Below are positions 20,449 through 30,400 of a stretch of 64,000 bases of DNA, in pieces. Within the stretch, counting starts at the first letter, position 1. Each line of letters starts with the position of its first letter. The position numbers and the translations under genes are program-made. The stretch is taken from NCBI GenBank assembly GCA_947495425.1, contig CANLYR010000001.1:124001-188000 (forward strand). The letters run 5' to 3'. This DNA is from an uncultured Aquimarina sp. GTDB lineage: Bacteria > Bacteroidota > Bacteroidia > Flavobacteriales > Flavobacteriaceae. The notes beneath the pieces are model-generated. The model was given only the letters and a program-made list of their open reading frames with translations, did not search any database and was not told where the DNA came from.

Positions 20449-22098
20449 ATGTCTAATTATCGAACACCAGATGTGTATACAGAAGAAATTCCTTTACTAC
20501 CTCCATCGGTAGCGGGTGTTTCAACTGCAGTTCCAGCATTTATTGGCTATACCGAAAAAACATTAAGAAGCGGAGAACAATCTATCCGACCCATACGAAT
20601 TTCTACGTTATTAGAATATTCAGAAATTTTCGGAAATGCGCAGTCAGCCTCTTTTACAGTACATGTAGAAAACAAAGATGCTATCAAAGGAGTAGAAGTT
20701 ACACCTCCTCAAAGTACGTTATATCACACACTAGATCTTTATTTTAAAAATGGTGGAGGCGAATGTTATATTGTTGCCATCGGTTCATATGCAGAATACT
20801 CAGATGCCAAGGCAAAAGACGCGTTCTTAGCTGGTCTTGAAGCCTTAAGCAAAGAAGACGAACCCACACTTATTATGTTGGGAGAAGCTACAAAACTACC
20901 TGCAGAGGATTTTCACGAAATTTGTACGAAAGCCCTAGAGCAATGTGCCGAGTTAAAAGATCGATTCTGCATTTTTGATATCAAAAAAGAGGATAGTGAT
21001 GAAAGCAGTTTTAGAGATGGAATAGGGATTAATAATTTGAAATACGGAGCAGCATATACTCCATATCTGCAAACTTCGCTTCCTTATAGTTATGATGACA
21101 CCAATGTTATAATTCAACAATTAACCTCTTCTGAGGATAGTACTTACGAAGTAGAATATCAAGGGATTAGAATCACCTATTCTGGTGATGATTCAGCATC
21201 TCCAAAATTTAGAATAAATGGAGGAAGCGATCCCTCGCTTAAATTTACAATACCACCTAGCAATTTATTAACCATAGCAAACGTACCCGATTCTGGTATC
21301 GCAGTAAGTGCTTTACTCCAAGATTGGGAAGAAGTTGAAGACAAAAAAGGTTTTGATATAGTAGCAATAAACGATAGTAGCACCACTATCGAACAAACTT
21401 CTGGAACTTCTGGTCAGGATTTAGTTAAAAATGGAATTTCAGAAAATTTAGAATCTTATAAACAAGAGCAATCAGCGTTGTATAACAAAATTGTTAATCA
21501 ATTAGCCAAAGAAAAAATGATTTTACCTCCTGGTGCTGCTGTGGCTGGAGTGTATGCAACTACTGATAGAGAAAGAGGCGTATGGAAAGCTCCTGCTAAT
21601 GTAAGTCTTAATGCAGTTAATGGTCCTGTAGTCAAAATTACGTCTTCAGACCAAGAGAAGCTTAATGTAGATGAAACAGCAGGAAAATCTATAAATGCGA
21701 TCCGTAGTTTTGTAGGTAAAGGCACCTTGGTCTGGGGCGCAAGAACATTAGCAGGAAATGATAACGAATGGCGATATGTATCGGTGCGTCGATTATTCAA
21801 TATGATTGAAGAATCTACTAAAAAAGCTTCTTATTTCGCTGTATTTGAACCTAATGATCCATCAACCTGGTTAAAAGTTAAGGCAATGATAGAAAGTTTT
21901 TTATACGGTGTCTGGCAGCAAGGAGGTTTAGCCGGAGCTACAGATGAACAAGCCTATTTTGTTAATGTAGGATTAGGAAAAACGATGACACAACAAGACG
22001 TTTTAGAAGGACGAATGATCATAGAGATTGGGATTGCTGCGTCTCGACCAGCAGAATTTGTAATACTGAAATTCTCTCATAAACTACAAGAAGTTTAA
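20449..22098 (+). CDS. eCIS contractile tail sheath protein
   Basis: ORF 549 aa; YRTPDVYTEEIPLLPPSVAGVSTAVPAFIGYTE; RGVWKAPANVSLNAV; WGARTLAGNDNEWRYVSVRRLFNMIEES. Confidence 0.97.
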   Translation: MSNYRTPDVYTEEIPLLPPSVAGVSTAVPAFIGYTEKTLRSGEQSIRPIRISTLLEYSEIFGNAQSASFTVHVENKDAIKGVEVTPPQSTLYHTLDLYFKNGGGECYIVAIGSYAEYSDAKAKDAFLAGLEALSKEDEPTLIMLGEATKLPAEDFHEICTKALEQCAELKDRFCIFDIKKEDSDESSFRDGIGINNLKYGAAYTPYLQTSLPYSYDDTNVIIQQLTSSEDSTYEVEYQGIRITYSGDDSASPKFRINGGSDPSLKFTIPPSNLLTIANVPDSGIAVSALLQDWEEVEDKKGFDIVAINDSSTTIEQTSGTSGQDLVKNGISENLESYKQEQSALYNKIVNQLAKEKMILPPGAAVAGVYATTDRERGVWKAPANVSLNAVNGPVVKITSSDQEKLNVDETAGKSINAIRSFVGKGTLVWGARTLAGNDNEWRYVSVRRLFNMIEESTKKASYFAVFEPNDPSTWLKVKAMIESFLYGVWQQGGLAGATDEQAYFVNVGLGKTMTQQDVLEGRMIIEIGIAASRPAEFVILKFSHKLQEV

Positions 22099-22143
22099 TA
22101 AGCTATCTAATTTATACTATTCAATTTATTAATACATAAAAAA

Positions 22144-22620
22144 ATGGCACTAACAAAAGAACAAATAAAGACAGATTACCCCTTACCTATTTATAATTAT
22201 AGGGTAGATATTGATGGTGTATCCATTAGTTTTTCAGAAGTATCAGGTCTTGAGCTTTCATTCGAATCTATAACCTATAAAGAAAGTTTTGCATCTGGTG
22301 GCAAAGTAGGTCCTGATATCATGTATATGCCCGGACAGATTCAACCTGTTAACATTAGCTTGAAAAAGGGATATGTAAAAGGCAAAAGCATTCCGGTTTT
22401 TTATAATTGGATCAATGATATCCAACTCAATCGTGTGGATAAAAAAGATATCGTGGTACATCTCTTGGACGAAACGGGAAATACAGTTGTGAACTGGAAG
22501 GTAATCGATGCATTTCCAACAAAATTATCGGCTCCGTCCTTTGATGCAAACTCTAATGAGGTTGCTATAGAATCAATGGAGCTTATGGCGTTTAGAGTCA
22601 CCATGGAGGAAACCGTATAA
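22144..22620 (+). CDS. eCIS inner tube protein (gp19-like)
   Basis: ORF 158 aa; PLPIYNYRVDIDGVSISFSEVSGLE; IESMELMAFRV. Confidence 0.95.
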   Translation: MALTKEQIKTDYPLPIYNYRVDIDGVSISFSEVSGLELSFESITYKESFASGGKVGPDIMYMPGQIQPVNISLKKGYVKGKSIPVFYNWINDIQLNRVDKKDIVVHLLDETGNTVVNWKVIDAFPTKLSAPSFDANSNEVAIESMELMAFRVTMEETV

Positions 22621-22881
22621 TCCTTGTTAAATCCCTTGTAATTGACTATGTAGGCTTTAGTTTAAAATAGTATTGATGATCGTTAGCTATTTATTTGCTT
22701 GAAAGATAGCAATGTATCCTTTTACTAAAATAAGTTCAGCACATTCTCTAAATCTTTTCCAAAAGAATAGTCTTTTTAACCACCTTTCCATTGGGCAGGG
22801 TTGGAGATGGGCTGAAAGATGTATTGGTTGAACATACTAGCGATATGTTAAACTAGAGCTATTACATATTAAATAACTTTT

Positions 22882-23328
22882 ATGGCAATAAATAAAAAAG
22901 AAATCATTGAAAATTATCCTTTACCAGTCTATAGCTACAGGATTATTGTTAATGGCAATGAAACGATGTCTTTTTCAGAGGTTTCTGGGTTGGAAATCGA
23001 TCACGACCATGTGTTGTACAGGCACGGCTTTAGTTGGATAACAGGGGATCACCTGATCAGAGGTCAGCGAAAACCTATCAAGGTTACACTAAAACGAGGC
23101 CTTGTCAAAAAAAGAAATGATTTATATAACTGGATCAAGTCTGGAGACAAAAAGGATATTAGAATAGAACTATGTGATGAAGCGGGTTTGGCAGCAGTAA
23201 GTTGGGATATATCCCGGGCACTACCTTTCAAAATGGATGCTCCTTCGTTTAGTGCTAGTACGAATGATATTGCTATAGAAAGTCTGGATTTAGTTGCTCA
23301 TGATTTAAGAATTACACATAACGAATGA
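22882..23328 (+). CDS. eCIS tube paralogue (gp19-like)
   Basis: ORF 148 aa; PLPVYSYRIIVNGNETMSFSEVSGLEIDHDHVLYRHG; IESLDLVAHDLRI. Confidence 0.93.
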   Translation: MAINKKEIIENYPLPVYSYRIIVNGNETMSFSEVSGLEIDHDHVLYRHGFSWITGDHLIRGQRKPIKVTLKRGLVKKRNDLYNWIKSGDKKDIRIELCDEAGLAAVSWDISRALPFKMDAPSFSASTNDIAIESLDLVAHDLRITHNE

Positions 23329-23335
23329 TCGCTAT

Positions 23336-23824
23336 ATGTCACAGTTTTTAGAAAATATAAATTTTGCAGACGCAACACCCGAATTATCGCATAGATTCGG
23401 AGTCTTTTTCTTTGCGGGAGGATTACTACCTAATCCCATAGATATCAGATTTCAACGAGTAAGCGGGATTAGTACAGAAATACAGTTAGAAACCATCAAT
23501 GAAGGGGGACAAAATCTACATGCTCATCGCCTGCCAAAAAAGGTAAACTATGCCAATTTGGTGTTGGAACGTGGATATGTAGCCAGTGCGATCCCATCAC
23601 CTTTAAATTTTGAGTTTAATGTAGCCTTTTCCGAGTTTCAATTTTATCCCTCTAATGTATTGGTGACCAAGTTTAATGATGCAGGGAACCCAATCGGCGC
23701 TTGGCTTTTTTTTAAGGCATATCCCGTAAAATGGTCTATGTCTGATCTTGATGCACAGTCAAACTCTGTTGCAGTAGATACTATGGAACTTGCATATACC
23801 AGATTTCAAATCATACGAATATAA
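23336..23824 (+). CDS. eCIS tube-initiator/phage tail protein paralogue (gp19-like)
   Basis: ORF 162 aa; HRFGVFFFAGGLLPNPIDIRFQRVSGIS; AVDTMELAYTRFQ. Confidence 0.9.
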   Translation: MSQFLENINFADATPELSHRFGVFFFAGGLLPNPIDIRFQRVSGISTEIQLETINEGGQNLHAHRLPKKVNYANLVLERGYVASAIPSPLNFEFNVAFSEFQFYPSNVLVTKFNDAGNPIGAWLFFKAYPVKWSMSDLDAQSNSVAVDTMELAYTRFQIIRI

Positions 23825-23982
23825 TGGCGGTAGAAATCAAAGAAATCGTAATTCGTGCTGTATTGTCAGAAGAAGAAAAATCTGGTGAACCATCTGGAAC
23901 AGATTCCTATCAAAAAGAGTATGTAATACAGGAATGTGTTAATCAGGTATTGAAAATATTAAGTAAGAAAAACAGTAGATAA
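23824..23982 (+). CDS. DUF5908-like small eCIS protein
   Basis: Manually read 52-aa ORF MAVEIKEIVIRAVLSEEEKSGEPSGTDSYQKEYVIQECVNQVLKILSKKNSR; ATGs chained between flanking genes; below the supplied ORF length cutoff. Confidence 0.8.
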   Translation: MAVEIKEIVIRAVLSEEEKSGEPSGTDSYQKEYVIQECVNQVLKILSKKNSR

Positions 23983-23983
23983 A

Positions 23984-24712
23984 ATGGCATTAAACTTTTT
24001 AAAGTTTGAAAAGCTTACCATCGTAAGTTATGATAAAGCAGAAAGAACCGGTACAGGAGAGAAGTTCGTCGCCATGTTCAACCCTGAGTCATACGCATTG
24101 TCTTATGAAAATGTATACGGTAGGGAGCAGGGTATAAACACCAGTGCACGAACAGCCAGATATGCGATGAGCAAACCTGAAAGATTGAACCTTAAGATCA
24201 TTTTGGATGGTAGTGGTGTACATACTTTAGGATTAACCAATATTATTGGTGGTGGAGCACGCGCTCTAGGGTTTAACAATAGCATGGGTAAAGGCGATGT
24301 ATATAAACAGGTGCAGCGTTTTTTAGAATTAACCAGTTATATGGATGGTAAACTTCACGAACCTAAATACCTCACCTTAAAATGGGGAGATTTAGTATTT
24401 AAATGTCGTTTGAATACCGTTACTGTAAATTACTCTTTGTTTGATAATAGTGGTATACCCTTGCGTGCAGAGTTAGACACTTCATTTTTGGGGGATATCG
24501 AGCAATCCGAACGCCTCAAAAAAGAAAGGAAAAGCTCACCAGATCTTACGCATTACAGAGTAGTTGGCGCGCATGACAAGTTACCATTAATGTGCGAAAA
24601 AATTTATGGAGTAGCACAATACTACTTAGAAGTAGCCAAGATCAACAACCTAAATGATTTTAGAAACCTAAGACCAGGACAAGAAATTTATTTTCCACCA
24701 ATAGAAAAATAG
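23984..24712 (+). CDS. eCIS tube-baseplate LysM protein (Afp7-like)
   Basis: ORF 242 aa; N-terminal FVAMFNPESYALSYENVY; C-terminal LysM YRVVGAHDKLPLMCEKIYGVAQYYLEVAKINNLNDFRNLRPGQEIYFPP. Confidence 0.92.
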   Translation: MALNFLKFEKLTIVSYDKAERTGTGEKFVAMFNPESYALSYENVYGREQGINTSARTARYAMSKPERLNLKIILDGSGVHTLGLTNIIGGGARALGFNNSMGKGDVYKQVQRFLELTSYMDGKLHEPKYLTLKWGDLVFKCRLNTVTVNYSLFDNSGIPLRAELDTSFLGDIEQSERLKKERKSSPDLTHYRVVGAHDKLPLMCEKIYGVAQYYLEVAKINNLNDFRNLRPGQEIYFPPIEK

Positions 24713-24715
24713 ATA

Positions 24716-26383
24716 ATGGCAATCGTTACAGCAACCATCAAGAATGGAACAGAAGAAATGAAAGGGACTTATGAACTCCTGTCTATAGATGTGAGTAAAG
24801 AGTTTAATAAAGTTCCGACAGCCGAATTAAGGTTAGTTGATGGAAATATTCCTACTAATGAATTCAATATTCTGGATGATGTTTTTTTTGATCTGGGCGA
24901 GAAGATAGAGATCGCTCTTAGGTATGAAGGAAAATCAGCGCAGAATACAACAGTATTTATCGGGCTGGTAGTCAACAAATCATTAGAGTTAAACAAGTTC
25001 GGTACCGTACTAACCATTGCATTAAGTGATGAAGCCATTAGAATGACTACTGTTCGTAAAAACGAAGTTTATCGTGATAAAAAGGATAGTGTGATTATTG
25101 AAAAACACATAGAACAAAATGGGCTAAAGGGCACTATGGACGATACCAAGGTTACTCATGCTCAAATGATTCAGTATTACACCACCGATTGGGATTTTAT
25201 GGTATCTAGAGCAGAGGCCAATGGGCAGTTAGTAATGGCGAGTAATGGAGAAATTGCTGTTTTTCAGCCCGCTATTCAAGACTTTTCAACACAAGCAAAT
25301 CCCATACTTCAGTTAGAATTGGGAAAAGATGAAATTTATGATTTTGACCTTAAAATAAACGGAAGTAATCAGTATCACCAGGTTAATGCAGTAGCTTGGG
25401 ATAGTACACAACAAGCACTTACTGATCCAGCAAAAGGAGAGGACTATAAAATTGTGCAAGGAAATCATGACATTGCTAAAATCGCTACTGTTATGGGGGC
25501 TAAAGAAACTACATTGATTAACCCTGCTGCAATGGATACAAAAGAGCTGAAAGCCTGGTCAACTGCAAAAATTCTAAAATCGAGGCTCTCCTTCTTTAGA
25601 GGATGGTTCAAAATTCCTGGAATACCAAATGTTTTAGTAGGAGATACCATCGCAATCAAAGGAATGGGTGACACTTTTGCAGGAAAAAATATCATATCAG
25701 GAGTTAGACATGAAGTAACTCCTGAAGGTTGGATTACGCATCTACAAATAGGCATGGATTCGTGTTGGTTTTCTGCACAACCTAATGTAATGGATACCAA
25801 AGCTGCAGGCTTACTTCCTGGTGTTAATGGATTACAAATAGGCATTGTACAAGCATATAAAGAAGATCCAAGCCATCAATCTCGGGTACAGGTTGTGATT
25901 CCGGCCCTGGGGCAAGGAAAAGACACTTTATGGGCACGCTTGGCAACCATAGATGCTGGTGCTGCAAGAGGTGTTTTTTTTAGACCAGAACCAGGAGATG
26001 AGGTTATTATTGGCTTTTTAAATGATGATCCTAGACAAGCCATTATCTTGGGAGCAACTCATAGCTCGGTTAATAAAGTACCCATACCTTTCAATAAAGA
26101 AAATAGTCAAAAAGGAATTTTTACCAAATTAAAGTATCAATTGCTTTTTGATGAAGAAAAAGAAGTCATTACGCTATCTACATCAGAAAAAAATCAGATC
26201 GCTATCGATGAGAAGCAAAACATGATAAAGATGTCAGACGCCAATGGAAATCAGGTTGAACTTAGTAAAAATGGAGTGATGATTATAAGTGCCAAACATT
26301 GCGAAATAAATACCAAAGGAAATTTAGCTATCGAAGCCAAAGGAAATGTGAGTATAAAAGGAAGTAAAGTAGATCTAATATAA
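24716..26383 (+). CDS. eCIS spike/baseplate protein (Afp8/VgrG/gpV-like)
   Basis: ORF 555 aa; LWARLATIDAGAARGVFFRPEPGDEVIIGFLNDDPRQAIILGATHS. Confidence 0.95.
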   Translation: MAIVTATIKNGTEEMKGTYELLSIDVSKEFNKVPTAELRLVDGNIPTNEFNILDDVFFDLGEKIEIALRYEGKSAQNTTVFIGLVVNKSLELNKFGTVLTIALSDEAIRMTTVRKNEVYRDKKDSVIIEKHIEQNGLKGTMDDTKVTHAQMIQYYTTDWDFMVSRAEANGQLVMASNGEIAVFQPAIQDFSTQANPILQLELGKDEIYDFDLKINGSNQYHQVNAVAWDSTQQALTDPAKGEDYKIVQGNHDIAKIATVMGAKETTLINPAAMDTKELKAWSTAKILKSRLSFFRGWFKIPGIPNVLVGDTIAIKGMGDTFAGKNIISGVRHEVTPEGWITHLQIGMDSCWFSAQPNVMDTKAAGLLPGVNGLQIGIVQAYKEDPSHQSRVQVVIPALGQGKDTLWARLATIDAGAARGVFFRPEPGDEVIIGFLNDDPRQAIILGATHSSVNKVPIPFNKENSQKGIFTKLKYQLLFDEEKEVITLSTSEKNQIAIDEKQNMIKMSDANGNQVELSKNGVMIISAKHCEINTKGNLAIEAKGNVSIKGSKVDLI

Positions 26384-26390
26384 AATAGAA

Positions 26391-26570
26391 ATGGAGATGA
26401 TAACCTTAGAATTAACTATAGATGAAACTAATGCCATACTAGCAGGTTTAGGACAACAACCTTATATAAAAGTAGTCGATTTAGTTCAAAAAATTCAACA
26501 GCAGGGAGCTAGCCAACTAAAAGCGGCAACCTCAGAAAATAAAAAGAAATTAGAAAATTCAATATTATAA
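26391..26570 (+). CDS. Small uncharacterised eCIS-embedded protein
   Basis: Manually read 59-aa ORF MEMITLELTIDETNAILAGLGQQPYIKVVDLVQKIQQQGASQLKAATSENKKKLENSIL between spike and gp25-like genes; below the ORF track length cutoff. Confidence 0.7.
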   Translation: MEMITLELTIDETNAILAGLGQQPYIKVVDLVQKIQQQGASQLKAATSENKKKLENSIL

Positions 26571-26574
26571 TAAC

Positions 26575-26976
26575 ATGGAGAATAAGTTTCTGGGTAGAGG
26601 ATGGTCTTTTCCTCCTGAGTTTTATGCTCATGGAGCGGCAGTAGAAATGAAAGAAGGAACAGACGACATCAAACAAAGCCTTCAAATTCTTTTGTCTACA
26701 GCGCTACAAGAACGTATAATGCAATCTGGTTTTGGTTGTGACCTCAACAGATTTTTGTTTGAAGAAATAAGTCAAGGAGTGGTTAACGACATCCGTAATA
26801 CGGTATCCGATGCAATATTGAATCATGAATCAAGAATCTTGGTAGATGATATCCAAGTAGGAACTTCAGATTCAGATCATGGTTTGCTTACCATTTCTAT
26901 AGCGTATACTATACAAATGACCAATACCCGTTCTAATCTGGTGTATCCATTTTATATAAATGAAGCATCGATATAG
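26575..26976 (+). CDS. eCIS baseplate gp25-like protein (Afp9-like)
   Basis: ORF 133 aa; GTDDIKQSLQILLSTALQERIMQSGFGCDLNRFLFE. Confidence 0.95.
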   Translation: MENKFLGRGWSFPPEFYAHGAAVEMKEGTDDIKQSLQILLSTALQERIMQSGFGCDLNRFLFEEISQGVVNDIRNTVSDAILNHESRILVDDIQVGTSDSDHGLLTISIAYTIQMTNTRSNLVYPFYINEASI

Positions 26977-27006
26977 AGAAGCATACTATTTTAAAAAATA
27001 TAAAAA

Positions 27007-27435
27007 ATGACAGATCTGATAATCATGGATGGCGATACAGTTCAATTTTCTACTATTGCTGCCATTACTTTACTCCTACCGATGCCTACAACAACGATCA
27101 AGGCTTCAGGAGAAACGACAGTACATGGTAAAAAAGTTTGTGTAGAAGGTGATGAAAAAAAAGTAGAGATCCATAACTGTTCGTATATGATGCCCCCATT
27201 TACAATATCTGGTTTGGGGACGTTAAAAATAAAAGAATTGGCACCTAATCAGTTCACACAAAAAAGTAGGAGCGGCAACAAGAGCCTCATTTTACAAGGA
27301 AAAACATTCATAGCAGTTTTTGAAGTCAAGTCTCCTGCCAAACAACCACCTCCAACAAATACTCCAGATCCAGCGCCTACGTATAATGGCACGGGAAAGT
27401 TAATATCGAATAATAACAAAATAAAAGCCACGTAA
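27007..27435 (+). CDS. Putative PAAR-like spike-tip protein (Afp10-like position) with Pro-rich C-terminus
   Basis: ORF 142 aa; position between gp25-like and large baseplate genes; tail KSPAKQPPPTNTPDPAPT. Confidence 0.6.
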   Translation: MTDLIIMDGDTVQFSTIAAITLLLPMPTTTIKASGETTVHGKKVCVEGDEKKVEIHNCSYMMPPFTISGLGTLKIKELAPNQFTQKSRSGNKSLILQGKTFIAVFEVKSPAKQPPPTNTPDPAPTYNGTGKLISNNNKIKAT

Positions 27436-27457
27436 CTAATAGCTAGCAGCAGAACAG

Positions 27458-30400
27458 ATGATGAATACTCTAAAATCTCATGACCTTCTTCTTAAGGATG
27501 GTACCAGTCAGCAAGATCGTGATCAAGAAGCGCTACGCCCGGATTATATTCAGGTAGAAGGTCGCAGTATTAATGAACTCATTATCGAAGCACAAAACTT
27601 GGCAAAAGAACTTCGCTTCTTTGATAAAAACGACGAGTTCAAACCCGGGATGTATTGGGATTCATTTTTAGTTGAAAATGGTGTAGATTATAGTACCAAA
27701 CAACCTGTAGAACAGAAAATTTTGCGAGAGCAATGGGCTAATCAACTGGCAGGGTATGTAGAAGATCCGGGTCGTTTTATAAATGATAAGCAAAAACAAA
27801 ACAAAATATCGCAACCCCATGTAGTGCTTTTTCTAACCTTTTTGAAACTACTCAATCATGTCAAATCTCAAATCAATGGATTAACGCAAAAACATCTTGA
27901 CTTTTATTTTAAAGAACGCTTAGGGCTTACCCCCAAAGATTCGGTGCCAGATGTAGCCAATGTTTTATTCGAACTTATAGAAAATATAGACCGCCTTGAG
28001 ATAAAAAAAGATACGATTTTACTTGCAGGAGTTGATAAAGAGGGGAATGAGCTGCAGTATAAGACAGATAAAGACACTATTATTAGTCAAGCCAAAATAG
28101 CACAATTAAAAAATGTCTTTGTAGACAAACAACAACTCTCGATCAAGGATGCTCATCGTACTCACGTCGACACCCCTGATCAGGGGGTCACAAAGATGAT
28201 AGAAATGGCACTAGGGCATCCAAATCCTGGAGATCCACTTCCTGATTTGCCAGAAGAAGTGACTACTATTTTTGAACTACAGTCACTCATACAAGAGGGT
28301 AATTCAAAAGCGTTATCATATGTAACAACACAGTTATTTCTTTCGGTTCAAGATTTTGAGCGCATTCTTCAAAAAAAACAACAAGAAAAAGAAGGGATGC
28401 CTACAGATTGGGAAGAGGTATATGCTATTTTAGATAGTGCCTACAAGGACAAAATCAAAAACAAAGGACAACAAGAGTTGAAAGAACTACACAATAAAGA
28501 AGATTTTGATACCGTACTGAAGTACGTATATGGCGACCCAAACCCCGGAGATGATCTGCCAGTATATAAAGGGAATCAATCTTCTTTCTCAGGGATTTTT
28601 AATGACTTTAAAAGTGCTGATGTACGCACCAGCCAAGAAGCTTCAGCATACATCAAAGATGAGCTAAAACTTAAAGAGCAGGATTTTATTCATATTGTAC
28701 AGACAAGCAATAATCCGGATGCTAGAGAAGAAGACTGGAATAGAATATATCGATTGTTAGAACTTATAAATCGACAGATACGTAGGCTATCGATTCCTTC
28801 ACCTAGTGTCGAAAAAATAATAGATGTATATGCTAATGCCGATGCTAAGGCTACTGCTTTTAGTCAATATGGGGATAAAGATGAAAGTACCCGTTTCAGA
28901 ACCTTTGGTAATAAACAACCGTATATACCTCAGCAATTATCACCAGCAAACGTAGGATTTGCTATTAGTTCTCCCACATTATTGCTTAAAGAAGGTAAAA
29001 GAAGGATTACCACTCTTTTAGATTTTGGTGTAAAGAATGATAAAGCTAAAACAATAGCATCCATTTTTGAAAGTAATACTAAACCCTTTGATGTTTACCT
29101 ATCTGGTGAAAAAGGTTGGTTTCTGCCTGAACAAACATTACTAACGTTTGGAAATTATATTTCTGGGCAACCTGAAAGTGAATATGATGCGGATCAGGTT
29201 TCTTTTGAAAATGATAATTCACACGTGGTTATCACAGGAAAGGAAAAAGATTTTAATGAGTTAGATCTTAATAAATATCTGTTTTTTCCTGGGGATGAAA
29301 CTGATACTAATGAGGGGGTATTGTACCAAATCACGAAGATTAGATCAGCAAACGAAGTAGCGGTACAAGGTATAGGTAATGTTAATAAAACTGGGAGTAA
29401 GATTCAAAAATTCCCATCTGATCAGGTATCACCAAATACACTGAAGGTAGAGATTGATCTTAGCGATAAGGATTTGCCAGTGATGACACCTGCTGTAGAT
29501 ACAAATTTTGATGAATTTATAAATAGCAAACAACCTTCTATAGCGTTTTCGTTAAGTCATCATTTAGAAGGGTTACAAGGTAAACAAAATTATCACAGTA
29601 GCTATCAAAAATTAATGCAGTTAGCACTACACAAAGTGCATATATATGTCGAGGTTAAGGGTGTAAAAGATATTGTTTTGCAAAATGATCAGAATACGAT
29701 TGATGCTAAAAAGCCCTTTGATCCGTTTGGATTTGAACCTGAAATAGGGAATAATTTCTATATCGCCAATCAAGAAATTTCACAAAAGAAGTTATCTACC
29801 TTGAATCTTGATATAGAATGGATAAAACATCCGGAAAATTTTAAGGAACACTACAAAAATTATTGGTTGATAGATGCCGATAATCCAGAGCTTGACGAGG
29901 GAAACTATACGATTAAAACGAATGATGATTTTGTAGCCCAATTGTATGTCTGTGAGCAAAATGCTGAAAAACGTGTTTCATCATTGCCATTGTTTCCAAC
30001 CGATGGGAAAGCTTCTAATACCAATATTGAAGAATTGCTGCAACCAACTGGCTTTCAGTATCAGGAGATACCTACAATCAATCCTGAAGAAAAAGATGAT
30101 ATTACAGATTGGGATCGTTATTTCAAACTAGAGCTCAATCCACTAGATTTTCAACATCAACTTTATAATACTTTGTTTGTACAGCAGGCAATCTCTAATA
30201 ATGAGGTCTTAAAAAGACTTAAAATAAACACACCCTATCAACCTAAGGCAAAAAATATACGAGTAGGCTATACAGCACAAACTTCAATAATACCAGAATC
30301 CAAAATCTCAAACAGTTATGATACATTATACCATCTTCATCCGTTTGGATTTGAGGCATTAACCTTAGGTAAAACGCATCATGTATTACCGGGATATGAG

